Of a stretch of 44,471 nucleotides of DNA, positions 21,160-29,618 are shown one piece after another. The stretch spans positions 1-44,471 of the forward strand of contig JAHEEU010000003.1 of the NCBI GenBank assembly GCA_024640545.1, read 5' to 3'. This DNA comes from Geobacteraceae bacterium. GTDB taxonomy: Bacteria; Desulfobacterota; Desulfuromonadia; Desulfuromonadales; BM103. The notes under the pieces are model-generated. The model worked only from the letters and a program-made list of their open reading frames with translations, ran no database searches and was not told the origin of the DNA. Numbering within the stretch: position 1 is the first letter of the stretch; each line of letters opens with the position of its first letter. The position numbers and the translations under genes are program-made.

Positions 21160-22281
21160 ATGAGATCGAGCCCTGAAATGATGAAACTCCTGCTCCAACT
21201 GGCGGCGGTCCCACTGCTGGCCTTAGTGACCCTCGCCCCGGCGGCGGCCGAAGACCGGCAGCTGATCGCATTCGGTGACAACTTCCCGGAGTTGGAACTG
21301 ACGCTTGCCGGACCGGACCATGATCGCAGCTACCTCGGTCTCGGGGCCAGGTCCAGCTTCACGGCCAGCCAGGTCAGGGCTGATCTGCTCCTGGTGGAGC
21401 TGCTCAACGTGCATTGCTCCCACTGCCAGGAGCAGGCACCGGCCTACAACGAGCTGTTCAAGCTCATCGAGAAGACTCCGGCGACCCGCGGCCGCATCAA
21501 GCTGCTCGGCATTGCCGTAGGCAACCTGGCAGAGGAGGTCGAGGCGTTTCGCCGGGCCTACCAGGTGCCGTTTCCGATCGTCGCCGATCCGCGTTTTGCC
21601 GCCCATCGCGCGTTGGGCGGCAGTGCCACGCCCTTCTCCATTTATGTCCGCCAGGACAGCTCCGGTCGACCCGGCGTCGTAGCCGAGGCCCGCCTGGGTC
21701 TGAACACTGATGTCCAAAAGCTGTTTGCTGAACTGCAGCAACTCGCCAGCGCCGATGCCGCGGCCCTGCGGCGCCAGGGGGCAGCGGCCACACGTCAACG
21801 CACGGCGATCACGCCCCTCTACAGCGAGGAGCAACTGGCGGAACGGGTACGGCAGGCCTTTATCAAGACGGGGGGCCAGCTGGCCGGGTTCGGACCGGTC
21901 GAGCTGCGCAGCGGCCGGCGGATCTATACTGCGGTATTGCGCCGAGGGGAACAGAGTGGCCGGCTCTTTGCCGAAGTCGCCAGCCGCCAGACGGTCTGCG
22001 ACATCTGTCACGACGTACATTTCATCTACGTCTTCGATACGGCCACACGGATTGTCGGTTTTGAACCGCTGCAGGTCACCAAGTACGGCAACCTGGCGTG
22101 GAGCGACCAGGAGGTGGAGTGGATGCGCCGGCGGGTGGTGGGGCAGTACCTCACCGCGCCGCGCTCCTTCGACCCCAAAGTGGACGCGGTGACCTCGGCG
22201 ACGATCAGCTCGGCAATCATCTTCGACAGCCTCGCCCAGGGGGAGTCGCTGATCGAGGAGCTGCGCGCCAGGGGCTACTAG
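21160..22281 (+). CDS. Exported redoxin (TlpA-like) fused to an FMN-binding-like C-terminal domain, with a CxxCH motif
   Basis: Signal peptide MMKLLLQLAAVPLLALVTLAPAAA (start may be 21178 or 21181); VELLNVHCSHCQEQAPAYNELF redoxin site; CDICH; C-terminal VDAVTSATISSAIIFDSL resembles the FMN-binding domain SGAT flavinylation motif. Confidence 0.78.
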   Translation: MRSSPEMMKLLLQLAAVPLLALVTLAPAAAEDRQLIAFGDNFPELELTLAGPDHDRSYLGLGARSSFTASQVRADLLLVELLNVHCSHCQEQAPAYNELFKLIEKTPATRGRIKLLGIAVGNLAEEVEAFRRAYQVPFPIVADPRFAAHRALGGSATPFSIYVRQDSSGRPGVVAEARLGLNTDVQKLFAELQQLASADAAALRRQGAAATRQRTAITPLYSEEQLAERVRQAFIKTGGQLAGFGPVELRSGRRIYTAVLRRGEQSGRLFAEVASRQTVCDICHDVHFIYVFDTATRIVGFEPLQVTKYGNLAWSDQEVEWMRRRVVGQYLTAPRSFDPKVDAVTSATISSAIIFDSLAQGESLIEELRARGY

Positions 22282-22336
22282 CCTCCGTTACAGGCCGCCT
22301 GCCGTTACCGGCAGCAGCAGTCCGTGCCCGGCTTCT

Positions 22337-24439
22337 TCATCTCACCAGCACGACCACGGAACGACCCCGCACCCGATAACTGGCCTGCTCAGGCAGTGGC
22401 GGCTCTTCCCCCGGGTGGCAGCTGGCCTGCCCGGCAGCGAGCGCCGTGTCGACGAAACGCCGCCAGGGCCGCTGTGCGGCGGCTAAAGGCAGGGAAAAAT
22501 CCGCATCTTCCACGGCCGCGTTGGCGACCAGGTAGATCTCGGTCTCCTCCGGCTTGCCCTGCAGGTACATGCCCAGCGCCTGGGAGGCCTCCGACCAGTC
22601 CGGCTCATGCAATCTGCGCCCGTGCCAGGTCAGGCGCCGCTCGCCTCTCTCCTCCCCCTCGAAGTGACGCGGCCGCAACAAGGTGTACCTTTGCCGGAAG
22701 GCAATCAGGTTGCGGAAGAACTCAAACAGGTCGCGGTTGGCATCGAGCCTGGTCCAGTCGAGCCAGCTGGTGGCATTGTCCTGACACCAGGCGTTGTTGT
22801 TGCCCCCCTGGCTGCGGCCCATTTCGTCACCGGCCAGGAGCATCGGCACGCCGTGGGCGAGAATCAACAGGGCGGCAAAATTGCGCACCTGCCGGGCACG
22901 CAGCGCTTTGACGTCCGGGTCGTCCGTCGCTCCTTCGATGCCATGGTTGGCGCTGAAATTATGGTCGTCACCATCGGAGCCGTATTCGCCGTTGGCCTCA
23001 TTGTGCTTTTTCTCGTAGCTGACCAGGTCGGCCAGCGTGAAGCCGTCATGGCTGGTGACGAAGTTGATGCTGTGGTAGGGGGCGCGCCCGTCATCCTGGT
23101 ACAGGTCGGCACTTCCGGCCAGACGGGTTGCCAGCACCTGCACCATCCCGCGGTCGCCGCGAACGAAGCGGCGGAGGTCATCGCGGAATTTGCCGTTCCA
23201 TTCCGCCCAGCGGCCGAAGTTGGGAAAAGTGCCGACCTGGTAGAGACCGGCGGCGTCCCAGGCCTCGGCGATCAGCTTGGTGTCAGCCAGCACCGGAGTG
23301 CCGGCAATTCGCTCCAAAAGCGGCGGGTTGGTCAGCACTGTACCGTCGGAACCACGGCCGAGGATCGAGGCCAGGTCGAAGCGGAAGCCGTCGACGTGCA
23401 TCTCGGTGACCCAGTAGCACAGCGCATCGATGATCAGGTCGCGCACCACGGGGTGATTGCAGTTGACGGTGTTGCCGCAGCCGGAATAGTTGGCGTAATC
23501 GCCGCTTTGGGGGTTGACCATATAGTAGACGCTGTTGTCGAGTCCGCGCAGGGAGATAGTTCGCCCCTGCTCGTTGCCTTCACCGGTATGATTGAAGACC
23601 ATGTCGAGGATGACCTCGATGCCGGCGGCGTGCAGCGCCTTGACCATTTCCCGGAACTCGCGCACCTGGCTGCCGGGGAACATATCAACCGCGTAGGCCG
23701 CCTTCGGAGCGAAAAAGCTCAAGGGATGATAACCCCAGAAGTTATGCAGGGGGCTCCCGTCCTGGGGGTTTTTGCGGTAATTGTCCGCTTCGTCGAACTC
23801 GGTGACCGGCAGGAGCTCCACGGCGGTGATGCCCAGTTCCTGCAGGTAAGGGATCTTTTCGACCACGCCGCGATAAGTGCCCGGGTGGGCGACGTCCGAG
23901 GAAGCGGCTCGGGTAAAGCCGCGCACGTGCAGCTCGTAGATCACCGAGTCGGCCAGGTGACGGTTCAGCGGCCAGTCATGCTCCCAGTCGAAGTCGCTGT
24001 CCACCAGCAGGCCGCGCCAGTTGCCCTGGCGGGACGCGCACCGGCTGGACGTCCGCCACAGCGACGGCCCGGAAACCGCCCTGGCATAGGGATCAAGCAG
24101 TACCCGCCCAGCATCGAAACGGTGCACCGGCGAGCCATCTGCAATCTCCCGGCCCGCCCGGTAGCCGTACTCGAACCCGGGCTGCAGCCCCTGCAGGGCG
24201 ACATGCCAGACATCCCCGGTGCGGTTGATTTTCGGATCAAGGGGGATTTCGAGCAACGGTTCGGGATCGCCGGGGCGAAACAGGACCAGGGCGAGCACCG
24301 TGGCATGGCGGGAGAAGACGGCAAAGTTGACCCCTCCGACCAGGGGATTGACGCCAAAGGGCTGAGGATGGCCGCGCAATACGGAGAAATCCACGGCTAC
24401 GGCATCCAGCAGGCGGTTGTGATGTTCGGAGTGGGTCAT
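22337..24439 (-). CDS. glgX: Glycogen debranching enzyme GlgX (GH13)
   Basis: YELHVRGFTR, GYHPLSFFAP, VILDMVFNHTGEGNE, DGFRFDLASILGR, INFVTSHDGFTLADLVSYEKKHNEANGE, MLLAGDEMGRSQGGNNNAWCQDN. Confidence 0.95.
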   Translation of the reverse strand: MTHSEHHNRLLDAVAVDFSVLRGHPQPFGVNPLVGGVNFAVFSRHATVLALVLFRPGDPEPLLEIPLDPKINRTGDVWHVALQGLQPGFEYGYRAGREIADGSPVHRFDAGRVLLDPYARAVSGPSLWRTSSRCASRQGNWRGLLVDSDFDWEHDWPLNRHLADSVIYELHVRGFTRAASSDVAHPGTYRGVVEKIPYLQELGITAVELLPVTEFDEADNYRKNPQDGSPLHNFWGYHPLSFFAPKAAYAVDMFPGSQVREFREMVKALHAAGIEVILDMVFNHTGEGNEQGRTISLRGLDNSVYYMVNPQSGDYANYSGCGNTVNCNHPVVRDLIIDALCYWVTEMHVDGFRFDLASILGRGSDGTVLTNPPLLERIAGTPVLADTKLIAEAWDAAGLYQVGTFPNFGRWAEWNGKFRDDLRRFVRGDRGMVQVLATRLAGSADLYQDDGRAPYHSINFVTSHDGFTLADLVSYEKKHNEANGEYGSDGDDHNFSANHGIEGATDDPDVKALRARQVRNFAALLILAHGVPMLLAGDEMGRSQGGNNNAWCQDNATSWLDWTRLDANRDLFEFFRNLIAFRQRYTLLRPRHFEGEERGERRLTWHGRRLHEPDWSEASQALGMYLQGKPEETEIYLVANAAVEDADFSLPLAAAQRPWRRFVDTALAAGQASCHPGEEPPLPEQASYRVRGRSVVVLVR

Positions 24440-24680
24440 GGGGCACTTTCGTCATACAGTCAGGAACGGTCGACAAGACTCAGTTTACCAGAGTCTCTGG
24501 CGTGAGCCATGTTGTTTTATCATCGCCCCGGCGCCACGGAGACCTTAGCCGGTGGACAGCGATGGTCAAGCGAAGGCCAAAGCAGACCGATTCGATTATG
24601 GTGGACTGGAGGGTTGTTTGCTATGATATACAGTAAGAAAGGTTAATAAATTACCACTTACGCGGATGTGAGGATCTGAC

Positions 24681-25382
24681 ATGTTTTTTGAGACTACCTT
24701 GCTTGGCAGCGTCGAGCTGGATGTGGCCGTCAAGCTGTTTCTCGCCGCCCTGGCCGGCGGCCTGGTCGGACTGGAGCGCGAGAAACACGGCCGTCCTGCC
24801 GGTTTGCGAACCAACCTGCTGGTTGCCGTCGGTTCCTGCGTCATGGTGATCGTCTCGGAAGCCTTCTACATCAAGTACGGAGGGTTCGATGCGCAATCGA
24901 CACTGCGTATCGACCCTTCACGGGTGGCGGCCCAGATCGTGACCGGCGTCGGCTTTCTCGGGGCCGGGGTCATTCTCAAGGAAGGCCCGTCGGTGCGCGG
25001 CCTGACGACCGCGGCCAGCCTCTGGACCGTCGCCGGGCTCGGTATGGCTTTCGGTATGGGCTTCTACAGTCTTGGCGCCATTGCGACCCTGCTGGTGCTG
25101 GTCAGCCTGACCTTTCTGAAAAAACTCGATCCGATCATCAGAAAGGATCGCTTCCTCACCCTGACGGTGACTGCGACCAATCGGGACGGGCTGCTTGAGG
25201 AGTTGCAGAAAGTCTTTGCCGAGCGCAACCTCGTGGTGACCGATATCAGTTCCAATCTGGACCTGGTCAACGACGAACTCTTTTACCAGCTAGTGATCAC
25301 CCAGCAGCAGAAGCGCATCGGCCACGAGTTGACCGCCAAGATCAGACAAATCGAGGGGATCAGGAAGATTCATTACCACTGA
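24681..25382 (+). CDS. MgtC/SapB family membrane protein
   Basis: AALAGGLVGLEREKHGRPAGLRTNLLVAVGSCVMVIVSE and DPSRVAAQIVTGVGFLGAGVILKEG...RGLTTAASLW are MgtC signatures; ACT-like C-terminus. Confidence 0.93.
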   Translation: MFFETTLLGSVELDVAVKLFLAALAGGLVGLEREKHGRPAGLRTNLLVAVGSCVMVIVSEAFYIKYGGFDAQSTLRIDPSRVAAQIVTGVGFLGAGVILKEGPSVRGLTTAASLWTVAGLGMAFGMGFYSLGAIATLLVLVSLTFLKKLDPIIRKDRFLTLTVTATNRDGLLEELQKVFAERNLVVTDISSNLDLVNDELFYQLVITQQQKRIGHELTAKIRQIEGIRKIHYH

Positions 25383-25451
25383 GGAACGGCGGTTCATGGT
25401 TAAAGGGCATGGGGGCCGCCCTTTTCCCGGCAAAAACTACGTGGAGGCCGA

Positions 25452-25769
25452 TTGAACGAGGAGAAGACCGACCTGCATCCCGGGCTGACCAAGGTGCGCC
25501 AGCGGCGCTGGATTCTCTGGGCCACCATTCTGATCTACGTGCCGGGGCTCTTGCTTGCCTTTCAGATGGACGTTGCAGGCGGAACCAAGGCAAAACTGTT
25601 TGTCGGCTGGGTCGGCCTGCTCTGTGTCGCGGTCGGCCTGGCCACGGTCGTCAAATGCCCCCGTTGCGGCCAGCAGTTCCATACCAACGGGCCGACCTTC
25701 CTGCCGCTGCGCAGATGCGTGCACTGCGGCCTGCCCCTCAATGCGGACCGACAATCCCGAGCAGGCTAG
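25452..25769 (+). CDS. Small zinc-ribbon membrane protein
   Basis: TTG start; two TM helices, then CPRCGQQFHTNGPTFLPLRRCVHCGLPL (CxxC...CxxC). Confidence 0.65.
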   Translation: MNEEKTDLHPGLTKVRQRRWILWATILIYVPGLLLAFQMDVAGGTKAKLFVGWVGLLCVAVGLATVVKCPRCGQQFHTNGPTFLPLRRCVHCGLPLNADRQSRAG

Positions 25770-25930
25770 TTTTAGCCAAGCAATGCCGGCACAGAAGAGT
25801 CCTGTGCACGATTTCACCAAGCTTTCTGGGTGAGCGCAGCAAACGTTCGTACCGCTTGTCGGGCGCAGCTTGAGGGCCATGCCCTCTCTTTTAATGGGTG
25901 TGCCGGTATGGTTCCCATGTGCAAGGCAAC

Positions 25931-26320
25931 TTAATTTGCTCTGAGTTCCGACTCGATAAGCACCTGCTTCAGCCTTTCCAGGGTCATTTCCAGAATTCTG
26001 TTGTCCTGTGCGAGCAGGTTTTTCTCAGCTAGGCATTTGCTAAGGCCCTGATTTTCCTGTCGCTCCTTGGCATGCTGTTGTAATTTTTGTTCGGCCATAT
26101 CGATGATGCCCTCAGCCCTGTTTCGCCATTCTCCTTGCGGATATTGCTGCGGCAAGAGGTTCAACGTGGTCAGATCGCCGTTCGCAAGGTATTGGTCAAG
26201 CCCCTGCGCGAATAATTCTGCTTCATGCGCAGCGGGCTTGGACATAGGCAGGCCGCTGCACCCGATCAACGACAGGCAAACGAAGAGCCACAGGGACCAG
26301 CGGGTGATTGCCGTTGTCAT
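25931..26320 (-). CDS. Hypothetical lipoprotein
   Basis: Lipobox LSLIGC; coiled-coil C-terminus. Start overlaps the stop of the upstream GGDEF gene by 4 nt. Confidence 0.7.
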   Translation of the reverse strand: MTTAITRWSLWLFVCLSLIGCSGLPMSKPAAHEAELFAQGLDQYLANGDLTTLNLLPQQYPQGEWRNRAEGIIDMAEQKLQQHAKERQENQGLSKCLAEKNLLAQDNRILEMTLERLKQVLIESELRAN

Positions 26321-27645
26321 GATAGTTGCTTTCTGCGATCAATGAGGTAGTTGCTGTTCTTGAGCTGCTTGAGGTGCTCTTTCATCCTAGCACAATTGTG
26401 ACTGATGCTTAAAGGCGAGGGCTGTTCCATATTTTCGGAGAGGGTGATGGCAATGGAAATGCTCAGCAGCGGAAAGGAGCGTTTGATGCCGTACCTGTCA
26501 TAGCCGATGATAAAACCGGCGGCTAAATCTTTCTGATCGTAAAGCTCGGGGACTTGGCTGTCGAAGTTTTTGATGATGTCCTTGGCAAGCATTTCGGCCG
26601 ACTCAGGGTCCGACAAGATGACATAATCATCCCCACCTATGTGACCGACCAAATCGTTATCGCCGCCGTGCCGTGCAACAGCCTCGCGGAGCAGGTTGCC
26701 GACCCGGTTGATGACATCACTACCGGCTTTGTAACCATAGTGGTCACCGTAAGCCTTGAAATTGTCCAGATCGATGTAAAGATGAGCGAACGGCCTTTTT
26801 TCTGCAATGCGCTGTTCCAGTTCGCGGTCAATCGCCAGGTTCCCCGGCAGCCGGGTCAGGGGGTTGGCGTCCAGGCTCAGCTGTTCCAATTCTAAAAGCT
26901 TCCTCGCCATACTGGCAAAATCCTGGGCCAGCTGACCGAACTCGTCATTGCTGCGGATATCAATCGGAGTTTCGAATTTCCCAACCGCAATGTCCTGCGT
27001 GGCTTTTTGCAGGGCTTTGACCGAACCGTGGATACTGGCGATCACAGTGAGGGCGACGGGAGCCGAGAGAGCGATGCCGAAGAGCGTGATCAGCAGAGTC
27101 AAGCGGTAGGCTTTGCTGCTCTGCAGCGACAGTTCTTGTAAATCCTTATCCAGGGCGACCTGGTGCTGCGTCCAGAGATCGGAGAGTAATACAAGCAACT
27201 GGCTGCGGAGGGGCGTTGTCGTCGTCTCGGCAAGGTTCTCTGCTCGATCCCAGTCGCCCTTGGCAAGGAACTGCATGAGGAGACGGGCCTGTGAAGTATA
27301 GTTTTCGACTGCGGTAGGAAGTGCTGAGAAATAGACAGGTTGAAAAGAATCCTTCGTGCCAATGAGCAGGTTGTCGAGTTCTGCAGCGCGCCGTTCAAGT
27401 AACCCAAATAGCGTTGTGTCGCGCAGAATGAGGAGCTGTTTTTCAAGGTTCTCCTGGCCCAACAGGTTCTGCCGGAGATCTTGCAACAGGATAAAGGCAT
27501 GAAACTGACCGCCCACAAGCTGTTCAGTGCGGCGGTTATGGTCATGCAGGCTGACCAGGGCGTAGCCCAGTGCCAGCAGGCTGAAAGCTATGATGACCAG
27601 GTAGCCGAGGGCGACTTTTCTGGTTACCGTGAAATAAGAGCTCAT
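26317..27645 (-). CDS. HAMP-GGDEF protein, candidate Hypr-type (cyclic GMP-AMP) nucleotidyl cyclase
   Basis: N-terminal TM, periplasmic region, TM, HAMP-like VKALQKATQDIAVGKFETPIDIRSNDEFGQLAQDFASMA; catalytic YIDLDNFKAYGDHYGYKAGSDVINRVG...GHIGGDDYVIL. Confidence 0.88.
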   Translation of the reverse strand: MSSYFTVTRKVALGYLVIIAFSLLALGYALVSLHDHNRRTEQLVGGQFHAFILLQDLRQNLLGQENLEKQLLILRDTTLFGLLERRAAELDNLLIGTKDSFQPVYFSALPTAVENYTSQARLLMQFLAKGDWDRAENLAETTTTPLRSQLLVLLSDLWTQHQVALDKDLQELSLQSSKAYRLTLLITLFGIALSAPVALTVIASIHGSVKALQKATQDIAVGKFETPIDIRSNDEFGQLAQDFASMARKLLELEQLSLDANPLTRLPGNLAIDRELEQRIAEKRPFAHLYIDLDNFKAYGDHYGYKAGSDVINRVGNLLREAVARHGGDNDLVGHIGGDDYVILSDPESAEMLAKDIIKNFDSQVPELYDQKDLAAGFIIGYDRYGIKRSFPLLSISIAITLSENMEQPSPLSISHNCARMKEHLKQLKNSNYLIDRRKQLS

Positions 27646-28160
27646 CGCTGCTCCTGTTCGGTGGACCAGAGCTTCATCTGGAATGGTTTATCTCTACCAT
27701 ATCCTGCCCCAGATATTCGTCTCCACTTCCACGCATATTCACATTTTTATGCCCTTTATCTTGAGCAGACAAGCGTTTTCGGCATGGGTTGAAGAACAGC
27801 AGGGTGGAAAGAATTGTTTGTAAGTATTGTCTCAAGGGGGATGAGCCAACGAGTATGACCCGTTTCCCGAAAACCTTAAAAAATAGTGCAACGCCTCCCG
27901 CTGTTCAAATCACCCTGCACATCCCCCCACATGCCTTGCAGCGTTCAATGAAAACAACTCTCAAGACCTCTGCAATTCAAGGCTCTGGATGCCGGCTTTA
28001 ATCCTGCCCTGCCGTGGTGACTATTTGGAACTGAGCATAGGCAACCATAATTATGTCCAGTTTGGTTCATCGTCAATGGAACCGTCATAAAAGGTCAAGG
28101 CTGGATTCCCCTCGCAGGCTTTTAAAGCTTTTCACGCTTCAGTTTCTTTAAATGAAGCGG

Positions 28161-28913
28161 TCAGATGCATCTATGCAGCAGCAAGCTCTGGGTCTCGTAG
28201 TACAAGGCAGGGTTATTTTTTTGGAGAGAGCGTTCGATACTTTCTAAGCTGATCAGATAAGGCGCCCGAATACCGTGGTAATCACGGGCTGGTCCAATTT
28301 GTTCGAAACTGATGCCCCAGCGCTTGAGAATCACATATAGCCCTTTGGCCATGACACTGAACCAGTGAGTCAGACCCATGCGCTTGCTCTCCCGGTACAA
28401 AGAGAGATACAAGCCACGCACCAGTTGTTGTTCGAACTTTCGGCTAAAAGCGCGAATATTTTCCTTTATGGGGTGAATATAATTGGCCAGAGCCTGTTCC
28501 GTGGCGAAAATTGCCCGTTCGATGGCACGACATCGAAACTCCTTGGACACGGCCAGGCGGGAAATTTCAGCAACCTGCTCACAGCGAACCCCCGGCGGGT
28601 ATTGATTGATGTCGAAATGCCGTTCGATCGGCAATGGCCGCTCGGAACCCAGGATAATCCTGGCGGCGCCGATCACTTCGTCAGAATGCTTCGGGATGGC
28701 ACAGAAGTGAATTGAATCTTGATCATATTCATCCTGTTCCAAGCCGTCCGGATGGTCATCCGGTCGTTCGAACCCCCATTCGTTCACATAAACCTGATAT
28801 CTCAACCGGCAAATATCCTTGAGAGTAGGAGTAAAGCCCTCCCTGCCGTCGATGACACTGTAAGTAAAAAGCTCACCGGTCATAAAGGTTGCCTCCCTGA
28901 TTTCTTCCGACAA
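28161..28913 (-). CDS. PEP-CTERM/exosortase-associated acyltransferase-like (FeeM/LuxI-related GNAT) protein
   Basis: LRYQVYVNEWGFERPDDHPDGLEQDEYDQDSIHF, VIGAARIILGSERPLPIERHF, EISRLAVSKEFRCR, GLTHWFSVMAKGLYVILKRWGISFEQIGPARDYHGIRAPYLI. Confidence 0.8.
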   Translation of the reverse strand: MSEEIREATFMTGELFTYSVIDGREGFTPTLKDICRLRYQVYVNEWGFERPDDHPDGLEQDEYDQDSIHFCAIPKHSDEVIGAARIILGSERPLPIERHFDINQYPPGVRCEQVAEISRLAVSKEFRCRAIERAIFATEQALANYIHPIKENIRAFSRKFEQQLVRGLYLSLYRESKRMGLTHWFSVMAKGLYVILKRWGISFEQIGPARDYHGIRAPYLISLESIERSLQKNNPALYYETQSLLLHRCI

Positions 28914-29618
28914 CTGGGACGCCGCATGACTGGCCCAAAAACGGGGAGAGGGCCGGGAGGGGTTGGGTCAGCAAGCGTCCTATAAAGAATTTCAGATTCA
29001 CCATGATTATGTCTCTTCTGGTAGCTTCGTTACTTTAATTGTTTAGGTTGTGGTATGCATCCATGATGCCATTTTGGCGATGAATCGTCTGGCCAAATAG
29101 TGCCTTTAATAATCTAAAAATCCGGAATTAATAAAAAAATGACCTGTGGGAAAAAATTCTTATGGTGAGAGAAACCTGCACATGCGCTGTTTATGACTGT
29201 ATTGATGCACAGTGTCGGGTCGCCGCATCAAGAGTTTTGCCATCAATGGACAGCCTGGGCGTGGTTTTTTCGACACAGTGATCGTTATTTCACTTGGCGG
29301 TCGAAGGAACCGGCCGGTTTGGTTGTCGCCCTACTTTGACCGGTTGAGAGCAATCAGTATTGAGTTTATAGAAGACAGAAAATTTGCGGCTCACCTTGGG
29401 CACCGGAACTTATTCCGGATCTGGGGACTGGATTCACTTAATTGGACACGAATCAGGCCGCAGTCATTGCATGGCGCAGGAAACTGCGGGGAATCAACCC
29501 TTTCGGCGACTAAAAAATCGGCCCCGAGAACACTCCACCCCGACCGGGGATGGCCATTGTTATGTGGCCGCACTCAGAATCCTCCGATGCAATCTGAGGG
29601 CCTGCATGACATTGGTGG

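Noticed and set aside
20671-21198. 175-aa minus-strand ORF covering the selenoprotein locus
   Set aside because: No domain signal and weak composition; the plus-strand Sec-containing frame has an RBS, redox motif and fold hallmarks.
22607-24505. 632-aa plus-strand ORF antisense to glgX
   Set aside because: Shadow ORF; glgX on the opposite strand has all GH13 motifs.
27789-28001. 70-aa plus-strand ORF upstream of the GGDEF gene
   Set aside because: Random-looking composition, no RBS and no conserved features.
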